This document shows positions 12,826 through 22,563 of a stretch of 40,719 nucleotides of DNA, piece by piece. This DNA comes from an uncultured Pelagibacteraceae bacterium. GTDB lineage: Bacteria; Pseudomonadota; Alphaproteobacteria; Pelagibacterales; Pelagibacteraceae. The notes beneath the pieces are model-generated. The model did no database searches. It worked only from the letters and a program-made list of their open reading frames with translations, and was not told the origin of the DNA. The stretch covers positions 1 to 40,719 of the forward strand of contig CACLWW010000009.1 of assembly GCA_902610755.1 (NCBI GenBank), in the 5' to 3' direction. The position numbers and the translations under genes were made by a program. Positions within the stretch are counted from its first letter, which is position 1. Every line of letters begins with the position of its first letter.

Positions 12826-13953
12826 CTATCCCGCTAAAAGTTTACGAGCAAAATTTAATTGATTATCGGTTTCTGTATCAATTCGAAAATCACTCTCTTC
12901 TTCTTCAATTGATATATCTGGAGCTACACCAACCTCTGAAATCGATTTTCCTGAGGGTAAATAATATTTTGAAATTGTTAGTCTAATTGCTCCCTCATTT
13001 TTAAGAGGAATTATTGATTGCACAGAACCTTTTCCATATGTGCTTTCACCAACCAAAACTGCTCTTTTGTGATCCTTTAATGCTCCCGCAACTATTTCAG
13101 ATGCTGATGCAGACCCATTATTAATTAAAACTACAAGAGTTTTACCATTTATTAAATCTCCACTACTTGCAAACCATTTTCTATTTTCACTTTTTTGTCG
13201 GCCCTTGGTCGATACAATTTCTCCATCTTCAAGAAAAAAATCTGATATTTTAATTGCTTGAGATAATAATCCTCCAGGATTATTACGTAAGTCAAGGATA
13301 TAGCTTTCAATTTTTTTATCTCTTTTAAATTTTTTAATCTCAGTTTTGATTTGACTACCACTATTTTCATTAAATGACGTCAATCTTAAATAACCAATTT
13401 TTTTATCATAAGTCTTTGATTTCACTGATGCGATTTGAATAATTTCTCTTGTAATATTGAATATTAATGATTTCTTTTTCCCAACTCTTCTAACTGTAAT
13501 TTCGATACTACTTCCAACTGGTCCTCTCATTAAATCAACGGCTTCAGTCAATGTCTTTCCTTGTACCTGCGTGTCATTTATTTTCACTATGTAATCACCT
13601 GCTTTAACACCAGCTTTGTCAGCTGGAGAATTATCTATTGGAGATATTACTTTGACAACACCTGCTTCCATACCGACTTCGATTCCTAATCCCCCAAATT
13701 TACCGCTTGTTTCAGTTTCCATTTGTTTAAGATCCTCTGGTGATAAATATGCAGAATATGGGTCAAGTGATCTTAAGACTCCATCGATTGCAGCATCCAT
13801 TGCTTCAGCTTGGTCTATCTCTTCAACATATTCTTTGTTTACTTTATCAAGCACTTCTCCAAATAAATCTACTTTATCGTAAATGTTATCATTATTTGAA
13901 AATGCAAGTGTAAACGTATGAAAAATTATAATTGTAAAAATAATTATTCTCAT
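12826..13953 (-). CDS. ctpA: S41 carboxy-terminal processing protease
   Basis: Periplasmic serine protease of the CtpA family, cleaving proteins near their C-termini. It is 375 aa. Residues 1-19 form a hydrophobic signal peptide (MRIIIFTIIIFHTFTLAFS). The PDZ domain lies about 87-165, followed by the S41 protease domain. The catalytic Ser/Lys pair is S283 in GSASASEIVAG and K308 in GESTYGKGS, 25 residues apart as in characterised family members. The start overlaps the rsfS stop by one base, so it is part of the operon although its function is unrelated to ribosomes. The substrate is unknown. Confidence 0.93.
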   Translation of the reverse strand: MRIIIFTIIIFHTFTLAFSNNDNIYDKVDLFGEVLDKVNKEYVEEIDQAEAMDAAIDGVLRSLDPYSAYLSPEDLKQMETETSGKFGGLGIEVGMEAGVVKVISPIDNSPADKAGVKAGDYIVKINDTQVQGKTLTEAVDLMRGPVGSSIEITVRRVGKKKSLIFNITREIIQIASVKSKTYDKKIGYLRLTSFNENSGSQIKTEIKKFKRDKKIESYILDLRNNPGGLLSQAIKISDFFLEDGEIVSTKGRQKSENRKWFASSGDLINGKTLVVLINNGSASASEIVAGALKDHKRAVLVGESTYGKGSVQSIIPLKNEGAIRLTISKYYLPSGKSISEVGVAPDISIEEEESDFRIDTETDNQLNFARKLLAG

Positions 13954-14303
13954 TAAACAATAACTTTCTCTTTTGGAATTAACTCAGACCAAATTTTTTC
14001 TAATTCATAAAACTTTCTTTTCTCTGGATTAAAAATATGAACTACAATGTCTATTCCATCTACTAGTTTCCACTCAGCACTATCTTTTCCCTCAATTTTA
14101 CAATTTTTTAATCCGTTATTTTTAAACTTTTCCAAAACTTGTTCAGAAAGAGACTGGATATGTCTAGAAGACGTTCCACTTGCAACAATCATATAGTCAG
14201 CTATTGAGGATTTATCTTTAAGATCTATAGATACTATGTCTAAAGCTTTGTTACTATCGAGTGTTTTGATGATGATTTTTTTTAAGTCTAAGTTTTCGGC
14301 CAT
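13953..14303 (-). CDS. rsfS: Ribosomal silencing factor RsfS
   Basis: RsfS (DUF143/Iojap family) binds ribosomal protein uL14 on the large subunit and blocks subunit joining in nutrient-poor conditions. It is 116 aa, the normal length, with the family segments DKSSIADYMIVASGTSSRHIQ and KIEGKDSAEWKLVDGIDIVVHIF seen in shortened form. It lies downstream of nadD, the usual nadD-rsfS pairing in many bacteria, and in a transcript that starts with two large-subunit proteins. The start is ATG at 14303, 15 nt after the nadD stop. Confidence 0.93.
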   Translation of the reverse strand: MAENLDLKKIIIKTLDSNKALDIVSIDLKDKSSIADYMIVASGTSSRHIQSLSEQVLEKFKNNGLKNCKIEGKDSAEWKLVDGIDIVVHIFNPEKRKFYELEKIWSELIPKEKVIV

Positions 14304-14318
14304 TAATTATTTACCTTA

Positions 14319-14852
14319 TCAAATATTTCTTATTTGAGAAGATGAAATATTTACCTTATTAAAACTTATGTATTTTAGACCCCTTTTTTTTAAGTTCTTA
14401 TAAGCCACTGATTCCTTTGATCTTTTTTTGTAACCACTTCTATCAAAAACCAAAATTTTTGCCAACTTTCCAATTTTGGACCAATTATTCCATTTATGAA
14501 AATTTATGAGATTATCAGCTCCCATTATAAAAAAAATTTCGTTACTGCAATTCTTTTTAAAAAATTTTATAAGCTTAATTGTCTTATTAGATTTAATTTT
14601 TTTTTCATAAAAACCCACAGTCACATACTTTGTTTTTTTTGTTAAACTTTTTGCAATTTGGACTCTTTTTTTAAGGCTATAAAAACTTTTACTTTTAAAA
14701 GGGTTTTTTTCTGTAATAGCCCATACAATTTTGTCTAATTTAAATAATCTTTTAGCAACTTTAGAAATTTTTAAATGTCCTTTGTGAGCAGGATCAAAAG
14801 TTCCGCCAAGAATACCTAGTCTAACTTTTTTTTTAAGATCGTATTTGGCCAT
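14319..14852 (-). CDS. nadD: Nicotinate-nucleotide adenylyltransferase
   Basis: Transfers AMP from ATP to nicotinate mononucleotide, a late step of NAD synthesis. It is 177 aa. The nucleotidyltransferase signature GGTFDPAHKGH lies at 16-26, and the second motif ISSSQIR is near the C-terminus. The protein stops two residues after ISSSQIR, whereas family members usually continue for some 20-30 residues; two stop codons follow in tandem (TGA TAA). The start overlaps the proA end by 20 nt. I regard it as functional but short. Confidence 0.9.
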   Translation of the reverse strand: MAKYDLKKKVRLGILGGTFDPAHKGHLKISKVAKRLFKLDKIVWAITEKNPFKSKSFYSLKKRVQIAKSLTKKTKYVTVGFYEKKIKSNKTIKLIKFFKKNCSNEIFFIMGADNLINFHKWNNWSKIGKLAKILVFDRSGYKKRSKESVAYKNLKKRGLKYISFNKVNISSSQIRNI

Positions 14853-16079
14853 TTCCTATTACTTCATATTTATAAGATACAAGTTGATTTAAACCAACAG
14901 GACCTCTAGGTGGCAATTTATTAGTTGAAATACCTACTTCACCACCAAAGCCAAGTTCAGCTCCGTCTGCAAATTGAGTCGATGAATTATGAATTAAGAT
15001 TGAACTTTTCACATTTTCAAAAAAGTATTTTGTATTTTTTTTATTATTAGAAATAATTGCCTCAGTATGTGAGGTACCATACTTATTAATGTGTTCGACG
15101 GCATCCTCTATATTGTTGACTTTTTTAACAGAAATTTTTAATGACAAGTATTCGGTCGACCAATCTTTTGGTGTTGCTTTATGAATTTTTTTTGGAGAAA
15201 TTTTTCTGATAGTGTCGTCAGCATATATTTCACAATTATTTTTTAATAAATCTTTAATAATTAAATTGATTTTTTCGCTAGATAGTTTTCTATGAACAAG
15301 CAATGTCTCTGTAGCACCACAAATTCCAGGGTTTCTTAATTTTGCATTTAATATAATTTTACTTGCCATTTTGTGATTTACGTTTTCATCTACAAATGTA
15401 TGACACAAACCTTCAAGATGTCCTATGGTAGGTATATTTGAATATTTTTTTACCTTTTTTACTAAATTTTTGCCACCTCTAGGAATTATTACATCTATGT
15501 AAGACTCCATTTTAGACAATAAAAAATCTACCACTTTTCTATTTTTTTTTTCAATAAATTGAACAAAATTTGAATCTACCTTATTTTTCTTAAGAGCTTT
15601 TCTGAATAAGTTTGAGATAATTTTATTAGAATTAAAAGCCTCTGAACCTCCTTTTAATATTACACTATTTCCAGATTTAAAACATAAGGCAGAGACGTCT
15701 GAAGTTACGTTTGGCCTACTTTCATAAATAACTCCAATTACCCCAATAGGAATAGTAACTTTTCTAACCTTTAATTTGTTAGGTCGACTCCATTTAGAAA
15801 CCACTCTATTTACTGGGTCTTTAAGTTTAATTATTTCTAATACAGATTTTCTGATACCTTCAATTTTTGTATCATTAAGCTCTAATCTATTTATTAAATT
15901 GATATCAAGTCTTTTTTGTCTAGCTATCTTCAGGTCCTTTAAATTTTCTTTTAAAATTTTGTCATTATATTTAGTTAACAAGCTCACATAGTCTTTTAAA
16001 ATTTTATTTTTTTTTTCTTTATTAATAACTTTTAATCCTGCCTTAACTGCGTTCATTCCAATTCTATTTAAATAATTTT

Positions 16080-16083
<4 letters not shown>
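14833..16083 (-). CDS. proA: Gamma-glutamyl phosphate reductase
   Basis: NADPH-dependent reductase making glutamate 5-semialdehyde, the second step of proline synthesis. It is 416 aa, normal for ProA. The aldehyde-dehydrogenase-fold features include IPIGVIGVIYESRPNVT, SGNSVILKGGSEA and the catalytic cysteine C255 in NPGICGATET. The C-terminal FGGEVGISTNKLPPRGPVGL is diagnostic. The start overlaps the proB stop in ATGA, so kinase and reductase are coupled, as expected for an unstable phosphorylated intermediate. Confidence 0.96.
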
Positions 16084-18192
<2,109 letters not shown>

Positions 18193-18447
18193 TTAATTGG
18201 GTTTAACTGAAACGTAAGTCCTATCAGACTTTGATTTTTTGAAAATAACTTTCCCTTTTATCACCGAAAAGATTGAATGATCTTTTCCCATACCAACATT
18301 TTGTCCAGGGAAAATTTTTGTTCCCCTTTGTCTAACAATAATATTTCCAGGCACCACAAACTGACCCCCATATTTTTTTACTCCAAGACGTCTTCCTGCA
18401 CTATCTCTTCCGTTCCTTGACGATCCACCTGCTTTTTTTGTTGCCAT
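18193..18447 (-). CDS. rpmA: 50S ribosomal protein bL27
   Basis: Large-subunit protein bL27, near the peptidyl transferase centre. It is 84 aa. The N-terminus is [20 protein letters not shown], with KYGGQFV and [10 protein letters not shown] following, all standard. There is no extra cleavable N-terminal extension of the kind seen in Firmicutes. The start overlaps the rplU stop (TAATG), so synthesis of the two neighbouring ribosomal proteins is coupled. Confidence 0.98.
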   Translation of the reverse strand: MATKKAGGSSRNGRDSAGRRLGVKKYGGQFVVPGNIIVRQRGTKIFPGQNVGMGKDHSIFSVIKGKVIFKKSKSDRTYVSVKPN

Positions 18448-18851
18448 TATTTAACTTTAGTTGTTGTTTTTTTTTCTTCTTTTTTTTTGGTTACTTTAGT
18501 AATTTTCTCTGCCTCAGACAAGACCTTTCCATCTTTTGACATAATTTTGTTTACTCTTATTAATGAAAATTGTTGTCTGTGACCGTTTTTTCTTCTTGAA
18601 TTTTTACGTCTACGTTTTTTAAATATTAAAACAGTTCTATTTTTTGAATTTTTTATTAATTCAGCCTCAACTTTTGCACCAGATACAACAGGGTTACCTA
18701 ACTCAATATTTTTGTCATCACCGTATGCCAAAATCTCTTTGAACTCTATTTTACTATTTGGCTTACCTTCTGGAAATTTTTCAATTTTTAAAATTTCTCC
18801 AGCTTTGACTTTATATTGTTTCCCACCTGTTTGTATGACTGCAAATGACAT
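18447..18851 (-). CDS. rplU: 50S ribosomal protein bL21
   Basis: Large-subunit protein bL21, 134 aa from the chosen start. I place the start at the ATG at 18851 ([15 protein letters not shown]), because bL21 proteins begin at this point; the frame extends nine codons further upstream to another ATG at 18878, but that lies on the -10 element of the predicted promoter. The core carries [18 protein letters not shown], typical of L21. The C-terminal 20 residues are almost all Lys, Thr, Glu and Val, a basic tail. First gene of a nine-gene operon. Confidence 0.95.
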   Translation of the reverse strand: MSFAVIQTGGKQYKVKAGEILKIEKFPEGKPNSKIEFKEILAYGDDKNIELGNPVVSGAKVEAELIKNSKNRTVLIFKKRRRKNSRRKNGHRQQFSLIRVNKIMSKDGKVLSEAEKITKVTKKKEEKKTTTKVK

Positions 18852-18876
18852 AAAAGTAATTTCTAAATTATGCTGC

Positions 18877-18904
18877 AATATAGTTATAAGGTATTTATAG
18901 TCAA
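18877..18904 (-). promoter_or_regulatory. Promoter of the rplU-rpmA-obgE-proBA-nadD-rsfS-ctpA-rppH operon
   Basis: On the minus strand, TTGACT (18899-18904), a 16-nt spacer and TATATT (18877-18882) form a good sigma-70 type promoter in the 63-bp gap between the gloB end and the rplU start. Transcription would begin about 20 nt before the rplU ATG. No other gap of useful size exists down to 12349, so this is probably the main promoter for nine genes. Confidence 0.6.
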
Positions 18905-18914
18905 GTTATATCGA

Positions 18915-19634
18915 TTAAAAATTATCCTTTAAATCCCTTAATTTTGAAAATTCTTCCTGATTTTTTGCTCTTAAAAAAATGTTACAATTCAATTCCTCTT
19001 TTATTGTAGATGGCACAGAAGGAAAACCACTATCCAATTTTTTTTTAATATTTAGAATCTTTTTATTAAGTTCAGAATTGTTTTGATCAAATCTTTGACA
19101 AAAAATTGCATTATTTAATGTATATTCATGTCCAAAGTATACATTTGTTTCAGGTGGTAAAACTTTTAACCTAGATAATGAATTAAACATATCTTCATAG
19201 CTCCCCTCAAAAATTCTTCCACACCCCAAAGAAAACAATGTGTCTCCTGTAAAAACTGTTTTTTCGTTAAAAAAATGAAAGCATATATGTCCAGAAGTGT
19301 GCCCAGGTACATGAATTACTTTAAATTCAAATATGCCATCCTTCCAAACCTGATTATCTTTTAAGGGAATATCAATCATAGGAATTCTATCTTTATCATC
19401 TTCAAAGGCTAGAATTTTTGCGTCAAACTTACTTTTAAGGATGTTATTTCCACCAATATGATCACCATGATGATGAGTATTTAGAATGTATTTTAAATTT
19501 AAATTATTTTTTTTGATATACTCTAATACTGGTTTTGCCTCACCAGGATCTACCACGCAAGTATCCAGGTTTTTTTCATTGATTAGCAAATATGAAAAAT
19601 TGTCAGTAAGACATTTTATTATTTCAATTTTCAT
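18915..19634 (-). CDS. gloB: Hydroxyacylglutathione hydrolase (glyoxalase II)
   Basis: Metallo-beta-lactamase-fold hydrolase that releases D-lactate and glutathione from S-lactoylglutathione in methylglyoxal detoxification. It is 239 aa. The metal-binding THHHGDH is at 53-59, with HVPGHTSGH, FTGDTLFSLGCGRIFEG and FGHEYT following. A C-terminal glyoxalase II-type tail (NIFLRAKN, then KLRDLKDNF) separates it from other fold members such as persulfide dioxygenases. The start is 1 nt after the metW stop, so it is probably expressed from the metX promoter and under its SAM riboswitch. Confidence 0.88.
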   Translation of the reverse strand: MKIEIIKCLTDNFSYLLINEKNLDTCVVDPGEAKPVLEYIKKNNLNLKYILNTHHHGDHIGGNNILKSKFDAKILAFEDDKDRIPMIDIPLKDNQVWKDGIFEFKVIHVPGHTSGHICFHFFNEKTVFTGDTLFSLGCGRIFEGSYEDMFNSLSRLKVLPPETNVYFGHEYTLNNAIFCQRFDQNNSELNKKILNIKKKLDSGFPSVPSTIKEELNCNIFLRAKNQEEFSKLRDLKDNF

Positions 19635-19635
19635 T

Positions 19636-20190
19636 TTATTTCTCTAGTATAAAAATTCCTAATTCAGAAAACAAATTCTGAAATTTTAGATTTTTTAAAT
19701 TAATCTTAATATTTCTTTGCTTGCAATAATTTTCAAAATCTTTAATTGTACACATATGCAAGTTTGGAGTATTATACCATTCATTAGGTAAATTTTCTGT
19801 AACTGGCATTGTGCCCTTCAAAAGTAAATGAAGTCTTACTTTCCAGTGTCCAAAATTTGGGATTGACACAATTGCTTTTTTGCCAACCCTTAGTAATTCA
19901 TTTAATACATTTTCTGGATCTAAGAAGGCTTGTAAAGTTTGACTTAGAATTACAAAATCAAAAGAGTTATCTGGAAATTGCCTCAAATCTTTTTCTGCAT
20001 CACCTTCAATAACAGTTAAACCTTTTTCAACACACTTTTGAACATTTGATTTTGATAATTCAATTCCCCTTATATCTTTACTGATATTTTCAGTTATATA
20101 TTTCATTAATTCGCCATTCCCACACCCTACATCTAAAATCTTGGCGTTTTTCGTCACTAAGTTTGCGATATTATAAAATTCTTTTTTCAT
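19636..20190 (-). CDS. metW: Methionine biosynthesis protein MetW
   Basis: Methyltransferase-fold protein that works with MetX in homoserine acetylation in many proteobacteria. It is 184 aa. The SAM-binding motif ILDVGCGNGELMKYI lies at about 18-32, with SIPNFGHWKVRLHLLLKGTMPVT seen as family-specific segments further on. It overlaps the metX stop (TAATG), the usual metX-metW pairing. Its precise reaction is not established by sequence. Confidence 0.93.
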   Translation of the reverse strand: MKKEFYNIANLVTKNAKILDVGCGNGELMKYITENISKDIRGIELSKSNVQKCVEKGLTVIEGDAEKDLRQFPDNSFDFVILSQTLQAFLDPENVLNELLRVGKKAIVSIPNFGHWKVRLHLLLKGTMPVTENLPNEWYNTPNLHMCTIKDFENYCKQRNIKINLKNLKFQNLFSELGIFILEK

Positions 20191-21308
20191 TAAATTTTCT
20201 CATAAGATTTGTTTAAAAAATTCCTCACAGTGTTGAGGAAGTCTGGAACATCAAGTAAAAAAGAGTCGTGTCCTTTATCAGATGTAATTTCAACAAATCC
20301 AACGTCTTTACCAATAGCATTAAGTGCTATCACTATTTCTCTGTTTTCAGATGTTGGATAGAGCCAGTCTGATGTAAAAGATATAATAAAAAATTTTGTA
20401 TTACTTTTTTCAAAAGCTTTGGATAGATTACCTCCAAACTTTTTTGTTAAGTCAAAATAATCCATAGCTCTTGTGATATATAAATAGCTATTTGCATCAA
20501 ACCTATCTACAAAAACTGAGCCTTGATATCTTAGATAACTTTCTATTTGAAAGTCAGCATCAAAGCTAAATTTTAAATCATCTCTTTCTTGCAGCTTTCT
20601 ACCAAACTTTTCTTGAAGACCTGCTTTGGATAAATAAGTTATGTGCGCTGCCATTCTCGCGACTGCAAGACCTTTATCTGGCTGTTTATTTTGTTCCTCA
20701 TAAAACCCATCCTGCCAATTCCTATCTGCCATTATAGACTGTCTACCAAGTTCATTAAGAGCAATATTTTGAGCTGAATGACTTGCAGTGCAGGCAATTG
20801 GTATTGCGGTATGAGCCTTATTTGGGAAGTTAGATACAAACTGAAGGACTTGCATTCCACCCATAGATCCTCCAATAACGCAGAATAATTTTTCAATTTC
20901 AAAATATTCTAAAAGGTTATATTGAGCATTAACCATATCATTTATTGTGATTACAGGAAAATTAGTTCCGTAAGGTTTTTTTGTTTTCGAATTTATATCA
21001 CTTGGTCCAAAAGAACCCATACATCCTCCAATAACGTTAGCTGCAATTACAAAATATTTATCAGTATCAATAGCTTTACCGGGTCCAAGGGCATAATTCC
21101 ACCAACCGTCTTTCTTAGTAATTGGATTAGTTCCTGAAGCAAACTGGTCTCCTGTTAGTGCATGAAAAACTAAAATAGCATTATCTTTTTTATCATTTAA
21201 TTTCCCATATGTTTCATAAGCTAATGGAAAATCACTGATTGTCTGACCACAATCAAGTTTCAACGGTTTTTTTACCAATAAAGTTTTTATTTTATCTTTT
21301 TCACTCAT
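20190..21308 (-). CDS. metX: Homoserine O-acetyltransferase
   Basis: Alpha/beta-hydrolase-fold enzyme activating homoserine for methionine synthesis. It is 372 aa. The nucleophile S148 lies in GGSMGGMQVLQF. The Asp is in FTSDWLYP and the His in GHDSFLL near the C-terminus. NVIGGCMGSFGPS is characteristic. MetX proteins can use acetyl- or succinyl-CoA, and I cannot tell which here. The gene is preceded by a SAM-II riboswitch. No Shine-Dalgarno sequence is visible close to the ATG; the 15 bases upstream are nearly all A and C. It heads metX-metW-gloB. Confidence 0.95.
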   Translation of the reverse strand: MSEKDKIKTLLVKKPLKLDCGQTISDFPLAYETYGKLNDKKDNAILVFHALTGDQFASGTNPITKKDGWWNYALGPGKAIDTDKYFVIAANVIGGCMGSFGPSDINSKTKKPYGTNFPVITINDMVNAQYNLLEYFEIEKLFCVIGGSMGGMQVLQFVSNFPNKAHTAIPIACTASHSAQNIALNELGRQSIMADRNWQDGFYEEQNKQPDKGLAVARMAAHITYLSKAGLQEKFGRKLQERDDLKFSFDADFQIESYLRYQGSVFVDRFDANSYLYITRAMDYFDLTKKFGGNLSKAFEKSNTKFFIISFTSDWLYPTSENREIVIALNAIGKDVGFVEITSDKGHDSFLLDVPDFLNTVRNFLNKSYEKI

Positions 21309-21337
21309 AGTTTTTTTGTGAATTGTGAGGAAAAAAA

Positions 21338-21390
21338 ACTTATTTAGCGGTTTTTTTATAGCGCTCGCAATTCAGTTAAATCAGCGCAGA
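21338..21390 (-). ncRNA. SAM-II riboswitch in the metX leader
   Basis: Read on the minus strand, the segment begins with GCGCTGATTTAACTG and matches the SAM-II riboswitch pattern. Stem P1 forms between GCGCT (plus 21383-21387) and AGCGC (plus 21361-21365). The P1 loop carries the conserved GATTTAAC, and the downstream GCTAAA (within plus 21339-21348) can pair back to the TTTA of the loop to make the pseudoknot. SAM-II elements are known in alphaproteobacteria and marine metagenomes in front of metX and related genes. Binding of S-adenosylmethionine would shut down metX expression. The 3' end of the element is about 30 nt from the metX ATG. Confidence 0.92.
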
Positions 21391-21395
21391 ATTCT

Positions 21396-21422
21396 TTTAT
21401 AACATGTTATTATTTATGTCAA
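21396..21422 (-). promoter_or_regulatory. Promoter of metX
   Basis: On the minus strand, a perfect -35 TTGACA (21417-21422) is followed by a 15-nt spacer and TATAAA (21396-21401). The expected start of transcription is about 21389, the first base of the SAM-II element, which fits the usual position of this riboswitch at the very 5' end of the mRNA. The spacer is slightly short. Confidence 0.6.
21399..21410. repeat. Perfect 12-bp palindrome overlapping the metX -10 element
   Basis: ATAACATGTTAT is a perfect inverted repeat that covers part of the metX -10 and spacer and lies about 75 bp before the divergent hisC. It could be an operator for a dimeric regulator. In DNA this AT-rich a 12-bp palindrome may also arise by chance. 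Confidence 0.3.
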
Positions 21423-21439
21423 TTATATCCCGCAGAGGG

Positions 21440-21467
21440 TTAATTTTATTTAAATAACCAGTATATT
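21440..21467 (+). promoter_or_regulatory. Candidate promoter of the hisC-tyrC pair
   Basis: TTAATT (21440-21445), a 16-nt spacer and TATATT (21462-21467). The -10 is good and the -35 weak. Transcription would start about 10 nt before the hisC ATG, giving a very short leader. Confidence 0.35.
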
Positions 21468-21483
21468 ATTTATATATATCATT

Positions 21484-22563
21484 ATGCAAAAATTAAACTA
21501 TAGAAAAATAAATGTGCAAAGCTATGTACCCGGCAAGTCAAATATTTTAAGAAAAAAAAATATTATTAAACTATCTGCAAATGAATCTGCACTTGGCCAA
21601 TCACCTAAATCCAGAAAGATAATTTCAAGTATAAAAAAGCTGGATAAATATCCAGATAGCAAAACAAGAACTTTAAGGAGAGAAATCTCACAAAAATTCA
21701 AATGTAGTTTTGATCAAATTATTTGTGGCTCAGGATCTGATGAAGTCATACAATTATTGTGTCAATTATTTTTACAAAAAAAAGATGAGGTTATTGTTCC
21801 TCAGTACAGTTTTTTAATGTATAGGATTTACAGCAATATAATTGGCTCAAAAGTAATTTTTTCTAAGGAAAATAAATTTAAAGTTTCAGTTAAGGGAATT
21901 TTGGACAAAGTTTCAAATAAAACAAAAATTGTTTTTTTAGCTAATCCTAATAATCCAACAGGTACTTATTTAACAAAAATAGAGCTTCTCGAATTAAGAA
22001 AAAAACTTAGACAAAATATACTTCTTGTAATTGATGATGCTTACTATGAATACATGGTAAATAAAGATTACAAATCTGGATTAGAATTATTTAAGAATAA
22101 AAAAAATGTATTTGTTTTAAGGACATTTTCAAAAATATACGGTTTAGCTTCACTAAGAATAGGTTGGGGTTATGGCTCTAAAGATATTGTAAAAGAATTA
22201 CTTAAAATAAAACCACCATTCAACATAAATAAAATTGCTGAAATGGCTGCAGTTGAAGCATTAAAAGACAAATCATTTATCTCAAAATCAGTTAAACATA
22301 ATTTAAAATGGGCTCATAAGATTAAAAAAGCTTTAGAAAATTATAAGATTGAAACTAATAAAGTTTCAGCAAATTTTCTCTTATTAGATTTTGATAATTG
22401 TAAATATTCTGCTATTAAAATTAAAAAGACTCTTGAAAAAAAAGGAATTATTTTAAGAAGTTTAGAAGCATACAAAATTAAAAATAAGTTAAGATTAACA
22501 ATTGGAAACACAAGAGAGAATATTCTTCTTCTTAAAACTTTAGAAAAAATATTTGGAAAATGA
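21484..22563 (+). CDS. hisC: Histidinol-phosphate / aromatic amino acid aminotransferase
   Basis: Fold-type I PLP aminotransferase of the HisC group, 359 aa. Visible features are the N-terminal KLSANES (29-35), PDSKTRTLRREI, GSGSDEVIQ, NPNNPTGT (154-161), the Asp/Tyr pair in VIDDAYYEY, the PLP lysine K217 in TFSKIYGLASLRIGW, and the closing arginine region RLTIGN. HisC converts imidazole acetol phosphate to histidinol phosphate, but this group often also transaminates prephenate or aromatic keto acids. The next gene, overlapping by ATGA, is a prephenate dehydrogenase, so a role in tyrosine and phenylalanine synthesis is likely. No other his gene is nearby. Confidence 0.85.
   Translation: MQKLNYRKINVQSYVPGKSNILRKKNIIKLSANESALGQSPKSRKIISSIKKLDKYPDSKTRTLRREISQKFKCSFDQIICGSGSDEVIQLLCQLFLQKKDEVIVPQYSFLMYRIYSNIIGSKVIFSKENKFKVSVKGILDKVSNKTKIVFLANPNNPTGTYLTKIELLELRKKLRQNILLVIDDAYYEYMVNKDYKSGLELFKNKKNVFVLRTFSKIYGLASLRIGWGYGSKDIVKELLKIKPPFNINKIAEMAAVEALKDKSFISKSVKHNLKWAHKIKKALENYKIETNKVSANFLLLDFDNCKYSAIKIKKTLEKKGIILRSLEAYKIKNKLRLTIGNTRENILLLKTLEKIFGK

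Noticed and set aside
18852..18878. Upstream ATG giving bL21 nine more residues
   Set aside because: It would begin on the -10 element of the predicted promoter, and bL21 proteins start at [12 protein letters not shown] or its equivalent.
21309..21483. A second SAM riboswitch (SAM-V) in tandem with SAM-II
   Set aside because: Beyond the SAM-II element only the promoter and AT-rich sequence are present; I see no second conserved pseudoknot.
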